DNA of 64,000 bases from Lentisphaerota bacterium. Its GTDB lineage: Bacteria; Verrucomicrobiota; Lentisphaeria; Victivallales; Victivallaceae. The position numbers were made by a program, and so were the translations under genes. Of the stretch, positions 46,358 to 56,337 are shown one piece after another (position 1 is the first letter of the stretch; each line of letters begins with the position of its first letter). Under the pieces are notes generated by a model. The model worked only from the letters and a program-made list of their open reading frames with translations. It made no database searches and was not told the DNA's origin. Where the stretch lies: NCBI GenBank assembly GCA_015061865.1, contig SUVU01000001.1:62001-126000 (forward strand). The letters are read 5' to 3'.

Positions 46358-48640
46358 TTATTGACGTAAGCAGGGAATGTGGTACACTCCGTTGATTACG
46401 GTGGTTCCCTCGGTAATATGTTCAAAGCCGGGAAATTCGCTGTCCCATGCCGCCAGCGCCCGGAGATAGTTTATATGCGGATTATCAGCCCCGCCGAACC
46501 GTTCTCCGGACATCACCATCGGGATACCCGGCGGGTAGGGGATCAGGGCATTGGCGGCAATGCGATGGGCGAGCTGGTCTGCCGGTACCAGTTCGGTATT
46601 GCCCCGCACGCACTCCAGGTAAGCGTGCCGCGGGGTCACTGCCTGTTCCGGCAAAGTTTCAAATGCCGCATTAAGTTTTTCGCCGGGACGGTATTTTTTC
46701 AGATGGGCAAACATCATTTCTCCCAAGTCCCTGATGCCGATGGTATGATACTTCGGATCAGCACCGGAAATTTCCGGCAGAACTTCTGATACCGGAGTAT
46801 TGGCATCGTACAAACGCTTGAATTTCAGCAGGGCATTGAGCAAGGTCGCCCATTTACCTCTGGTGATGCCGATGGAAAAAAGAAACATCAGCTGAAAATC
46901 GGTCGTGCGGGTGGGAACGATGCCATGCTGGTAAATATATGCTGAAACCAACGCCGCCGGGATGCCGCTGTCAAGCATTTCGCCATTATCGCCCATGCCG
47001 GGGGCGAGAATACTGACTTTGATCGGATCCAGCATCACCCAGTCGTCATCCTGCAGCGCTTCGAATCCGTGCCATTTTTCGCCGGGGCGCAGCCGCCAGC
47101 ACTCCTGATGGGATGTCAGCAGTTTTTTGGGAGCATCAGCAAAATCATACACTTTGCCGGTTTCCGGATCGGTGACTTGCGGCGGGTTCCAGCCTTTGAA
47201 AAACCATGAGCCTGCGGCAGTGAATTCCCGTTCCATCTTTGCCAGCGCCTGACGGAAGTCCACTGCTTCGTCGATGACCTGACCGGTCAGACCGATGCCG
47301 TTTTCCGCCATCATTTTAGCAGCAATATCATTGGAGGCGCAAATCGCATACAGCGGAGAAGTGGAGCTGTTGAGCAAATATCCCTGATTGAGCTGTTCCG
47401 GCGACGGCGCTTTTTTGCCGCATCTCATGTGGATATAACTGGCTTGAGACAGCGCCGCCAACAGTTTGTGCGTGGAGTGGGTGGCAAAAACCGTCGGAGC
47501 ATCCGGTCGGCGGGGCGTGTTGCGCATGGCATAATGATCCTGATACAGCGGATTGAATTTGGCATACGCATACCATGCTTCGTCAAAATGGATCCGGTCA
47601 GCGGAATCAGCGAGGATTTTTTCCACTTTGGCGGCGTTATAACACAATCCGTCATAAGTGCAGTTGGTCAATACGGCGTAGGCACGCTGGTCGCCGGAGG
47701 TTTTCAGCGGGGAATCGGCAATTTTGCGGGCGATGTTCCCCGGACTCATTTCGCTTGACAGCACCGGACCGATGATCCCGTACCGGTTGCGGGTGGGAAT
47801 CAGATAGACCGGAGAAGCACCGGTATTTATCAATCCCTGTTCGATGGATTTATGGCAGTTGCGGTCGCAAATGGCAATATCATCGTCCCCGAGAACCGCC
47901 TGCATGATCGACCGGTTGGATCCGGACGTGCCGACGATACCGGAGTATGATATATCGGCACCGAAAATTTTTGCTGCCATTTTTTCACTTTCCGCAAATG
48001 CTCCGGTGTGGTCAAGCAGTGAGCCGATGCTGGATCGTTCGATCCCGGTATCGGTGCGGAACAGGTTTTCGCCGTAAAAATCGAAAAACTTTTTGCCGCT
48101 TTGGGTTTTGGTAAAGCCGCGGCCGCCCTGATGTCCCGGCGCCGCCCAGGAATACTCATGGCAGGTCTCATTGTACTGCCAGACTGCCTGCATCAACGGC
48201 GGCAGCAGATGATCGCGGAAACGGCCGATCGCGGCATGGATGCGTCCGGCAATAAATTCCGGACTGTCCTCCAGTATCCAGATCAATTCGGTTGCCTGAT
48301 CCAGCAGTTCCGTGGCAAGACCGCCGCTGGAAAACTCCCGGTCAGCGAGCAGAAACAGCGGTACTTCACGCTGCCAGTTGCGGATCGTGTGGTATAACCC
48401 GGCGGCGGCGTGATTGCCGAGCGTGCCGGATTTCAACTCTGCTGCCAGTAAAAATACGTCGAAATCCATATCCGTTGCCGCCAGCGGGATCGCTTCCGCA
48501 TAGCTGTCCACGATTTCAGCACGGCAGTCCAAATCTGCCAGCGCAGAGCGAAGCCGGTGGATCGCCGTCAGCATGACATTGCTGGAGTTGATCGTATGAT
48601 CCAGTACGATCAATATTCTGCGGGAGTTGAGTTCGTTCAT
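46358..48640 (-). CDS. Orn/Lys/Arg decarboxylase, arginine decarboxylase (AdiA)-like
   Basis: N-terminal wing domain; IAICDRNCHKSIEQGLINTGASPVYLIPTRNRYGIIGPV; PLP lysine motif FATHSTHKLLAALSQASYIHMR. Start trimmed from 48649. Confidence 0.88.
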   Translation of the reverse strand: MNELNSRRILIVLDHTINSSNVMLTAIHRLRSALADLDCRAEIVDSYAEAIPLAATDMDFDVFLLAAELKSGTLGNHAAAGLYHTIRNWQREVPLFLLADREFSSGGLATELLDQATELIWILEDSPEFIAGRIHAAIGRFRDHLLPPLMQAVWQYNETCHEYSWAAPGHQGGRGFTKTQSGKKFFDFYGENLFRTDTGIERSSIGSLLDHTGAFAESEKMAAKIFGADISYSGIVGTSGSNRSIMQAVLGDDDIAICDRNCHKSIEQGLINTGASPVYLIPTRNRYGIIGPVLSSEMSPGNIARKIADSPLKTSGDQRAYAVLTNCTYDGLCYNAAKVEKILADSADRIHFDEAWYAYAKFNPLYQDHYAMRNTPRRPDAPTVFATHSTHKLLAALSQASYIHMRCGKKAPSPEQLNQGYLLNSSTSPLYAICASNDIAAKMMAENGIGLTGQVIDEAVDFRQALAKMEREFTAAGSWFFKGWNPPQVTDPETGKVYDFADAPKKLLTSHQECWRLRPGEKWHGFEALQDDDWVMLDPIKVSILAPGMGDNGEMLDSGIPAALVSAYIYQHGIVPTRTTDFQLMFLFSIGITRGKWATLLNALLKFKRLYDANTPVSEVLPEISGADPKYHTIGIRDLGEMMFAHLKKYRPGEKLNAAFETLPEQAVTPRHAYLECVRGNTELVPADQLAHRIAANALIPYPPGIPMVMSGERFGGADNPHINYLRALAAWDSEFPGFEHITEGTTVINGVYHIPCLRQ

Positions 48641-48652
48641 CACAAGCACCTT

Positions 48653-50131
48653 TCAAAGTTGGATTTTACCGGAAGTTGCTGCCATGATTGCGGCAATAGC
48701 GATCACAACTATCAATACGGCACCGGAAAGTTCCGGCAGGGTGAAAAATTTTTCGTGGTTGTCAGCGTTTTTCCGGACATCACTGCGGGCCCAGATATAT
48801 ACCGGAATACCGATCGCCAGAAAGATGAATGCCATTGCCAGATATTTTAGTCCGGCGGCGTAGATCATCCAGACCACATAGACCGACCCGGCGATACTGC
48901 ACAGCAGGGCAAATCCGGCTTTTACCATCGCATCGGCAGGATATTTTTTCTCTGCACACAACTGCCAGAGATAGAGCGTGCTTGCCAGATACGGCGGCAG
49001 GATCATGACACTGGTGATGGTGAGCATAGTGTTCCAGGCATTGTTGGAAAAATAGACCATTACCATTGTCAACTGCATCACACTGCTGGTGACCCACAGC
49101 GAAACATCCGGAGCGCCGTTGCGGTTTTCGTGGGTGAATATCTGCGGGAAAGTGCCGTCTTTGGCGGCGGCATAGGGAATTTGAGCAATCATGATCGTAA
49201 ATGCCAGCCAGCTGGTCAGCAGGGCGATTATCACGCCGAGATTCATGATGACTCCGCCCCATTTTGCGTGAACCACATCCTGAAGCAGTTCGGCGGTGGA
49301 CGGATTGGCAAGCAGAGCCAGTTCCCCCTGCGCCATATTGCCGAAAGGCAGCACGCTCAACAGAATGTAGATGATCAAACAACAGAGAAATCCGACCATG
49401 GTGGCTCTGCCGACGGCTTTTTGACTGCTGGCTCCGGCGGAGACTACAACGGCACCTTCAATCCCGATGAAAGCCCACAGCGTCACCATCATGGTCGATT
49501 TGATTTGAGTGAGAAAACTTCCTTGCGGCACGGTATGCAGTTTAGGCAATGTTTCTGTACCGAAAAAGTCGGTCGTGAATATACTCCAGCGGAATGCCCA
49601 GAGCATGATGAATATGAACAAAATCAGCGGCACTAATTTGCAGATGGTGCCGATCACGTTGATACCTGCCGCCTGCCGGGTGCCGCGCAAAACGGCATAA
49701 TTCATGAGCCAGATAACGATGGAACCGCCCAGGATCGACCAGATATTATTGCCGCCGGTGAACCAGCCCGGGAAAAAGTAGTTGAATGCATCCATCAGCA
49801 GTACCGCAAAGGCGACATTGCCGAAAATATTGCACAGCCAGTACGCCCAGGCGATTTGAAATCCGGCGAATTTGCCGAAGCCGTTGCGGGCATAAGAATA
49901 TATGCCGGTGGTGGCATCAGGGCGGGCGACGGAGAGAATGCGGAACGTATTGGCAATGAAAAACATTCCGGCACCGGTAATGAGCCACGCCGCAATCACT
50001 GCCGAAACAGAGGCATTTTGAGCCATGTTTTGCGGCATGCTGAAAATTCCTCCGCCGATCATGGCACTGACCACCAGTGCCGCCAGAGCGACAACGCCCA
50101 GATTTCCTGTTTTTTGTTTCATTTTATTCAC
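48653..50131 (-). CDS. APC-superfamily basic amino acid antiporter (AdiC/ArcD-like)
   Basis: 12-TM-like protein; LAALVVSAMIGGGIFSMPQNMAQNASVSAVIAAWLITGAGMFFIA; TLWAFIGIEGAVVVSAGASSQKAVGRATMVGF. Confidence 0.87.
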   Translation of the reverse strand: MNKMKQKTGNLGVVALAALVVSAMIGGGIFSMPQNMAQNASVSAVIAAWLITGAGMFFIANTFRILSVARPDATTGIYSYARNGFGKFAGFQIAWAYWLCNIFGNVAFAVLLMDAFNYFFPGWFTGGNNIWSILGGSIVIWLMNYAVLRGTRQAAGINVIGTICKLVPLILFIFIMLWAFRWSIFTTDFFGTETLPKLHTVPQGSFLTQIKSTMMVTLWAFIGIEGAVVVSAGASSQKAVGRATMVGFLCCLIIYILLSVLPFGNMAQGELALLANPSTAELLQDVVHAKWGGVIMNLGVIIALLTSWLAFTIMIAQIPYAAAKDGTFPQIFTHENRNGAPDVSLWVTSSVMQLTMVMVYFSNNAWNTMLTITSVMILPPYLASTLYLWQLCAEKKYPADAMVKAGFALLCSIAGSVYVVWMIYAAGLKYLAMAFIFLAIGIPVYIWARSDVRKNADNHEKFFTLPELSGAVLIVVIAIAAIMAATSGKIQL

Positions 50132-50619
50132 CCGTTAGTTTTTTGAATGGCGATCTCCAGCATATCGGCACATTTCCGGTTTTGAAATTCCAAGGCAAAA
50201 TCCAGAGCGCTTTTATTCCGGTAATCTTTTGCTTCCGGTGAGACTCCGGCATCCAGAAAGCGCTGCAGCAGTTCGCTGTTGCCGGTGATGGCGGCGATCA
50301 TCAGCGGTGAACGTCCGGCGAAGTCGGTCTGTTCCGGATTCACCCCGCGCTCCAGCAAAAGTTCGGTGGCAAACGCATTGTTGTAATAAATGCTGTAAAT
50401 CAGTGGTGTCCAGCCATCCGGATCGTCCTGATGATCCAGCGGAGCGCCGTTACGGATCATCTGCAGCACTTCACGGTTGTCGCCGCGCAGAATCGCCATA
50501 CACAATTTGGAACCGAGTTTTGCGCCGTGAGGAGCAAATATATTATCGTAACCGTATTTGCGAGCCGATAAGATGGTGGCAAACGGCCATTTTCTGAGAT
50601 TCCGGAATGAGGAATTCAT
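50128..50619 (-). CDS. Ankyrin repeat protein
   Basis: GWTPLIYSIYYNNAFATELLLERGVNPEQTDFAGRSPLMIAAITGNSELLQRFLDAGVSPEAKDYRNKSALDFALEF; 4-bp overlap with the antiporter start. Confidence 0.85.
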   Translation of the reverse strand: MNSSFRNLRKWPFATILSARKYGYDNIFAPHGAKLGSKLCMAILRGDNREVLQMIRNGAPLDHQDDPDGWTPLIYSIYYNNAFATELLLERGVNPEQTDFAGRSPLMIAAITGNSELLQRFLDAGVSPEAKDYRNKSALDFALEFQNRKCADMLEIAIQKTNG

Positions 50620-50784
50620 CTTCGTTAATCCTTTTATTAACTTTTTTTCACAATCTTTTTGTCTGTTATGCAATTTAAGCGTTTTCGAAAATAAATCAAG
50701 CGCTGTTTTGACGAAAAAGTGAAAAAATCTGAAATAATTTAATAAATAGCTTAAAATATGGCGGCGTGAGCCACTGCAAATAAA

Positions 50785-50816
50785 AACGGGACTGTTGTTT
50801 TGGCAACAGTCCCGTT
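50785..50816 (-). terminator. Intrinsic terminator downstream of the YgiQ-type gene
   Basis: AACGGGACTGTTG-TTTTGG-CAACAGTCCCGTT; minus strand followed by TTTATTTGC. Confidence 0.85.
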
Positions 50817-50832
50817 GGAGCGGTGATCGCGG

Positions 50833-52554
50833 TCAGCGTTTTTTGTTTTTGCGTACCGGTGTACGCCGTTTTTTGAGGACTTGGATCTGCGCACGTCTTT
50901 CGGCAAGACCGCGGTTGACCTCGATTTCGTTTCCGGCAGAATCTTTGCCGGTGTAATACATCGCTGCCCCCATAGTCATCGGCAGCGGAATGTAATCCTG
51001 TACCTGCTGCAAACTCCAGTGGTGGCGGTTGAGGAAATCATCCACGGTTTTCATCTCTTTTTCCGTACAGCCGGGGAAATTGGAGATAAACAGCGGAATA
51101 ATATACTGTTCCAGACCACATTCTTTGCTGATTCGTTCAAATTCACGCATGAATTCATAGAATTCTTCCGGAGTGCCTTTGCGCATCAGTTTCATGACCC
51201 GGGGATGCAGATGCTCCGGTGCGATTTTCATGTGACCGGAAACATGGTGGGCGATCAATTCGTACAGCAGTTCTTTCTGGCGCAGTGCCAGATCGAGCCG
51301 GATGCCGGAATTGATATACAAGTGGCGTATTTCCGGCATTTTGCGCAATGTGCGGAGCATGTGAACCACTGCTTGACCATCGCATTTGTACGATTTGCAC
51401 GGGGTCGGAAACAGACAGCTGACCCGGCGGCATTTTTTACAATTTTCCAAATCGTATGAGCTGCCGAAAAGATTGCCGGCTGCTCCGCCAACGTCGGAAA
51501 TCGTACCTTTGAAATCCGGTCGGGACGAGATGATTTTTGCTTCACGGACAATAGATTCTTCACTGCGGCTCATCACGGTTCTGCCCTGATGAGCAACCAA
51601 ACCGCAGAAAGCACAGCCGCCCGGACAGCCGCGCACCGCCTGAATGGAGTCGGCGATCGCATCAAATGCCGGGATCCGGGACTTGTATTTCGGGTGAGGT
51701 TTGCGGGCATAAGGCAATTCATGCACCCGGTCAAGTTCCTGCGGCGACAGCGGTTCTGCCGGCGGTTCAATGACCAGCAAACGGTCACCGTACTGCTGGA
51801 TCAAGCCGCTGGCACTGTAATAATTCATATTGGCTTCGACCAATTTGGTTTGGGTCATCAACGCATCTTTGTCGGCGAGGACTTCCTCGTAAGAGGGCAG
51901 TTTTACATAGCCGGAGGCATCAAATTCCAATGCGGCTTTTTTGCCCAGCAATCTTGCTGTGCCGCGGATACCAGCCAGTGATTCACCGTCACGCATTCTG
52001 CGGAATGCTTCGGGGGTCGGGCGTTCGCCCATGCCGTAGACCATGATGTCGCATTTGGTGTCCAGCATCATGGACGGACGGATCTTATCCTGCCAATAGT
52101 CGTAATGGGCGACCCGGCGCAAGCTGGCTTCCAGACCTCCGGTCAAAACCGGTTTCCCGGGGAAAGCTCTCCGGGCAAGCTGGGCGTATACCGGCAGTGC
52201 ATGCGGCGGGCGTTTCCCGGTGGCGCCGTTTTCAGAAAACATATCTTCACGGCGCAACCGTCTGCCTGCGGTATACATATTGATCATGGAATCCATGTTG
52301 CCGCTGGTCACGCCAATGCCGATTTTGGGAGTTCCCATTACTTTGAGCGATTCGGGGTCATTCCAATCCGGCTGGGCGACGATACCGACTTTATAGCCGA
52401 GAGATTCCAGTAATCTGCCAATGATCGTAGCGCCGAAAGAGGGGTGGTCGACGTAACAATCACCGGTGATGAGCAGAATATCCAGCTCATCCCAGTGCAG
52501 ACGCTCCATTTCGGCGCGCGACATCGGTAAAAAAGGTGCGGCCGCAGAACTCAT
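50833..52554 (-). CDS. YgiQ family radical SAM protein
   Basis: LDILLITGDCYVDHPSFGATIIGRLLESLGYKVGIVAQPDW; RGCPGGCAFCGLVAHQGR (CxxxCxxC); DVGGAAGNLFG. Confidence 0.93.
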   Translation of the reverse strand: MSSAAAPFLPMSRAEMERLHWDELDILLITGDCYVDHPSFGATIIGRLLESLGYKVGIVAQPDWNDPESLKVMGTPKIGIGVTSGNMDSMINMYTAGRRLRREDMFSENGATGKRPPHALPVYAQLARRAFPGKPVLTGGLEASLRRVAHYDYWQDKIRPSMMLDTKCDIMVYGMGERPTPEAFRRMRDGESLAGIRGTARLLGKKAALEFDASGYVKLPSYEEVLADKDALMTQTKLVEANMNYYSASGLIQQYGDRLLVIEPPAEPLSPQELDRVHELPYARKPHPKYKSRIPAFDAIADSIQAVRGCPGGCAFCGLVAHQGRTVMSRSEESIVREAKIISSRPDFKGTISDVGGAAGNLFGSSYDLENCKKCRRVSCLFPTPCKSYKCDGQAVVHMLRTLRKMPEIRHLYINSGIRLDLALRQKELLYELIAHHVSGHMKIAPEHLHPRVMKLMRKGTPEEFYEFMREFERISKECGLEQYIIPLFISNFPGCTEKEMKTVDDFLNRHHWSLQQVQDYIPLPMTMGAAMYYTGKDSAGNEIEVNRGLAERRAQIQVLKKRRTPVRKNKKR

Positions 52555-53072
52555 TTGGAGTTTTTCCTGATCAAACCGGCAGCCGGAATGTCCGTGGGCG
52601 AAGTCAACCGCTGATAACCGGTGCCGGTGAATGGCACTTGCAAATCATAAGTTCCGTCCAGCGGCGGCAGATTGCATTTTAATTTCAAAGAGCCGGCATG
52701 CTGCGGCAGCTTCTCAATAATGAAAAGCAATTGCAAAATTTTGTCTGCTCCGGAAATCTCGCTTTCAGTATAATTAAACTTTTTCCCGTTGAAATTTATC
52801 GCCACGCAGGGATAAGTTTTTCCTGAAGACTCCAGGGAATAATCGAAAATACTGATTTTACGTCCGGAATCCAGCTTGACCGATATTACTGCATAAAGCC
52901 GGTTCTGGGGCAATTCCGGAAACGTGATTTTGTCGTCGATGCGACCCATAGCCGGAGCCGTGGAAGATGTTTCCGCCGCCATGATTTTACCGGAACGGAA
53001 AAATATGACCTCCGCATGCAGCGAAAATACTGCTGTCAACAGTAAAAATACACTCAGTTTTTTCATTATCAA
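52551..53072 (-). CDS. Secreted hypothetical protein
   Basis: Signal peptide MKKLSVFLLLTAVFSLHAEV; translationally coupled with neighbours. Confidence 0.55.
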   Translation of the reverse strand: MIMKKLSVFLLLTAVFSLHAEVIFFRSGKIMAAETSSTAPAMGRIDDKITFPELPQNRLYAVISVKLDSGRKISIFDYSLESSGKTYPCVAINFNGKKFNYTESEISGADKILQLLFIIEKLPQHAGSLKLKCNLPPLDGTYDLQVPFTGTGYQRLTSPTDIPAAGLIRKNSK

Positions 53073-54319
53073 TAACCTGTGTTGAGCAGAGATTTTTCCA
53101 GATTACCACCGAAAATAGCAAACAAATCAGTTTTGGCAGCGTGGATTTTTTTCAACAATTCTTCTTTGGGGGAAACGGTGATGCCGTTGCGTTTGGAGGT
53201 TTTGGCATAACCGGTAACTTGCACCTGATCGAAATTTACATTGACATTGCCTTTGCCGGCAATGGTGAATACGGCTTTGGGGTTGTTGCACACGCCGACG
53301 ATATTTTCCGCTTTACCGGTCTGAACGTCGCTTTTATTGCGGGCGATCCACAGACAGCCGCTGGCGGAATCCCCGAGGAAAAAGATATTTTTGAAATCGT
53401 TGTGGGTCGATGCCGTAAAGAATAATTCTCTGCCGTTGATTTTTTCGGCATAGACATTTTCGTGGGTGCAGCGGGCCTGCTGAACATGGCAGATACCAGT
53501 GGAGCACCCGATGAAAACCGCATTTTTGAGCGAAATCGTACAGGCTTCATGGGCGCTGATGCCGTCATCGCCGCAGTAGATGGAAGCAACGTTTTCAAAG
53601 TGGACGTTCCGGCACTGTCCATGGATATTGTAACCGTCGTTATGGAAATTTTTGACGATAATATTTTTGACGATCACATTGCTGGTGGTGCCGCGAACCA
53701 TCACACCTTCGGTTTTATTGCGCATCGGTTCCATAACTCTGCCGTCTGCCAGAGTCGCACCTTCGGGCAGGCGGACGAAATATTCAAAATTGAACTGTTT
53801 ATGCGGGCCTTTGGACGGCACTTCAGCGCCGCGGACGATCGTCCATTCGCCGGGGGCAAGATCGGCGACTTTTTTGTACGGGGCGGATTTTGCCGAGGCT
53901 TTGGAAACTCTGCCCATCCGGTTCATTTTGCCATCAATGACCATGTAGTATCTGCTGGTCCAGTTGCGGCCGGTTTTGAGGGTTTTGGAATAAAGGCCAG
54001 GTTTGACCTCTTTCCAGACTTTGGGATCAAGCGGCACCGAGCCGATGAAAATATTATTCATGGCGTTGATCGTGATCGGTTTATCCGGAGTACCGCAGAG
54101 GTTTTGCAGCCGGATGGAGTCGCAGATCGGTTTTGCCGAGGGCAGAATATAGATCGTATCGCCGGGTTTTGCCAGTTTCGCCGCCCGTTCAAAATTCGCC
54201 AGCGGCGCTTCTTTGGTGCCCGGATTGCGGTTTTTGCCGGTGTTGTAATCCACAAAAATATCTGCGGCATAACTTCCCAGCGCCGCAATTGCAAACAATG
54301 CGATCAGACTTTTTTTCAT
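53069..54319 (-). CDS. Secreted right-handed parallel beta-helix repeat protein
   Basis: MKKSLIALFAIAALGSYAADIFVDYNTGKNRNPGTKEAPLANFERAAKLAKPGDTIYILP; HNDGYNIHGQCRNVHFENVASIYCGDDGISAHEAC. Confidence 0.85.
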   Translation of the reverse strand: MKKSLIALFAIAALGSYAADIFVDYNTGKNRNPGTKEAPLANFERAAKLAKPGDTIYILPSAKPICDSIRLQNLCGTPDKPITINAMNNIFIGSVPLDPKVWKEVKPGLYSKTLKTGRNWTSRYYMVIDGKMNRMGRVSKASAKSAPYKKVADLAPGEWTIVRGAEVPSKGPHKQFNFEYFVRLPEGATLADGRVMEPMRNKTEGVMVRGTTSNVIVKNIIVKNFHNDGYNIHGQCRNVHFENVASIYCGDDGISAHEACTISLKNAVFIGCSTGICHVQQARCTHENVYAEKINGRELFFTASTHNDFKNIFFLGDSASGCLWIARNKSDVQTGKAENIVGVCNNPKAVFTIAGKGNVNVNFDQVQVTGYAKTSKRNGITVSPKEELLKKIHAAKTDLFAIFGGNLEKSLLNTGY

Positions 54320-54392
54320 AAAAACCTCCTGTGAAAATGGTTATTGCAATACAATAATACCGGAATTGAAAAATGTCAATATATTATGACTG

Positions 54393-54965
54393 CTAAAACC
54401 CCAGTTTTTTCAATTCCGCCTGCAACGCTCCGGCACCGGTGAAACAACAGGCGTGCCAGTTGCGGCGATGCGCTCCGGCGATCAGTTCGGCCCGGTCATC
54501 AACATAAAGATCGGGTTTGCCGAATATCGCTTCAAAACGGTCAAACATGGGGGCTTGGGGTTTCAACGCTCCGCTTTCAAAACTGTATATCCCGTGCGGC
54601 ACATGGACTGCCGCCGGAAAAATTTCCCGGGTACGGCGCAGGTGAGTGGGGGAAATATCAGAGAAAAAGACCGCTTTTATGTTGCGGGACGGGAAAGAAT
54701 TCACCAGTTCCACCATGCCCGGCACCGGTTCGATCAGGATGCTGTCAAATGCTTCAGCGATTTCATCCGGGGTGAAACGTGCCTGAAAAAGTGCGTGCAT
54801 GGCATTGAAAAATTCCGCTTCGGTCATGTCGCCGCATTCATACGCCAGCGCCACTTGCCGCAACTCGTCCGGAATGGCCGCAAGTCCCAATTTGCGGACA
54901 CAGTTGAGGTGATCGATCCTGATGCAGACATTGCCGATATCCAGTGCAAGCAGAAGTTTTTTCAT
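54393..54965 (-). CDS. HAD family hydrolase
   Basis: LLALDIGNVCIRIDH; AVFFSDISPTHLRRTREIFP; DLYVDDRAELIAGAHRRNWHACCFTG. Confidence 0.75.
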   Translation of the reverse strand: MKKLLLALDIGNVCIRIDHLNCVRKLGLAAIPDELRQVALAYECGDMTEAEFFNAMHALFQARFTPDEIAEAFDSILIEPVPGMVELVNSFPSRNIKAVFFSDISPTHLRRTREIFPAAVHVPHGIYSFESGALKPQAPMFDRFEAIFGKPDLYVDDRAELIAGAHRRNWHACCFTGAGALQAELKKLGF

Positions 54966-56185
54966 ATTTTTTCCTTTTTCCAGAAAAGTTGATCACAGAG
55001 GATTATTCCCGCATACAGCAGCAGCGTGGCGGGGATCAGCATAAATGCGCCCTGAAGTCCGAAACGGTCACCGAGAACGCCGATGATCCAGGTGAAAAAT
55101 CCGCAACCGGGGACTCCGATCGCCGAAAAATAGATGTAAAGCATCGTGGAATCCAGATGCGGCAGCTTGCCGACTCCGTAGACCTGCAAGGTCGGCCAGT
55201 ACGGGGCAATGCCGATCCCGCACAGAAACAGGATCATCAGCAGTACGGTGAACATCAGTACCGGTGAAGAAAAATGTGCCGGTTTGATAAAAGCAAGCAG
55301 CAAAGTCAGGGGAATCGTGCCGAGCGAACTGCCCAGCAGGATGTTTTTCAGGTTGTTCATGGAAGCAATGTGGGCAAAGAAGTTTCTGCCGACAAACATT
55401 CCGGCGGCAATGGCAGCCGTGCCGGAACCGGCAAGCAGCGGAGACGCACCGAATGTCAGTTCCAGAAATGCCGCCGACCAGAAAGTCAGGCAGAATTCAG
55501 CTCCGGCTCCGGCAAACATGCCGGCGCAGAACAGCCAGAAGCGGAAACTTTTGCAAATTTCTGCCGAGAGGCGCAAAATATCTGCAGTGTTTTGTTTTAC
55601 TGAACTTTCAGGATAGCGGCTGCGGGCAGATTCTTTCCATACAAAACACAGTGAAACCAGCATCCCGAAAAGTCCGTAACCGAATACCGTAAGCCGCCAC
55701 GATACGCCCAGTGAGAGCAGACAGCCCGCACCGAGAACGCATATCGCAATACCGACCGACCAGAATGAATGAGCGATATTGACGTGCTTTTCCGGATTGT
55801 CCGGATGCAGATCCTGCACAAACGGAGTCGCCAAACCTTCACAGATGCCTTCGCCCAATCCGGCAATCAGCAGCAGTGGAATGAGCAGCCAATAGCCGGG
55901 GGCAAAGGCACAGCCCATGATCCCGGCGCCCATGATGAATAATGCCGTACCCATCGGCAGACGTTTGCCGAATTTAGCGGCAACAAAACCGCAGCTGAGC
56001 AGTGAAAACAGCATGGCGGTACAGCGTGCCAGATGCAAGACTCCGCCTGAACCCATGCCGCCGTCATCCAGCGGAAAATTCAGTTCTTTCCCCATTGCCA
56101 CCAGAGCGATCGGGATTATCAATGAGCAGCCGGCATAGGCGGTAAATGCCGCACAGGCGGCGAAATCGTAGCGTGAGATTTTCAT
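54962..56185 (-). CDS. MFS transporter
   Basis: 12-TM-like; FVAAKFGKRLPMGTALFIMGAGIMGCAF; GLGEGICEGLATPFVQDLHPDNPEKHVNIAHSFWSVGIAI. Confidence 0.87.
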   Translation of the reverse strand: MKISRYDFAACAAFTAYAGCSLIIPIALVAMGKELNFPLDDGGMGSGGVLHLARCTAMLFSLLSCGFVAAKFGKRLPMGTALFIMGAGIMGCAFAPGYWLLIPLLLIAGLGEGICEGLATPFVQDLHPDNPEKHVNIAHSFWSVGIAICVLGAGCLLSLGVSWRLTVFGYGLFGMLVSLCFVWKESARSRYPESSVKQNTADILRLSAEICKSFRFWLFCAGMFAGAGAEFCLTFWSAAFLELTFGASPLLAGSGTAAIAAGMFVGRNFFAHIASMNNLKNILLGSSLGTIPLTLLLAFIKPAHFSSPVLMFTVLLMILFLCGIGIAPYWPTLQVYGVGKLPHLDSTMLYIYFSAIGVPGCGFFTWIIGVLGDRFGLQGAFMLIPATLLLYAGIILCDQLFWKKEKI

Positions 56186-56275
56186 AAAAAAATTTTTCCG
56201 GGTTAAAGTTAAACGGTATTTTCATAATATACCATTAAAACAGTGTCTCCGCAAATGATTTTTGCGCTGAAACCC

Positions 56276-56304
56276 TTGTATTTGAGGTCGGATGATGGTA
56301 TTTT
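56276..56304 (+). promoter_or_regulatory. Putative cysK promoter
   Basis: TTGTAT-N17-TATTTT. Confidence 0.4.
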
Positions 56305-56337
56305 AAGACAGAATCGTATTTACAGGAAGGATTTGAC

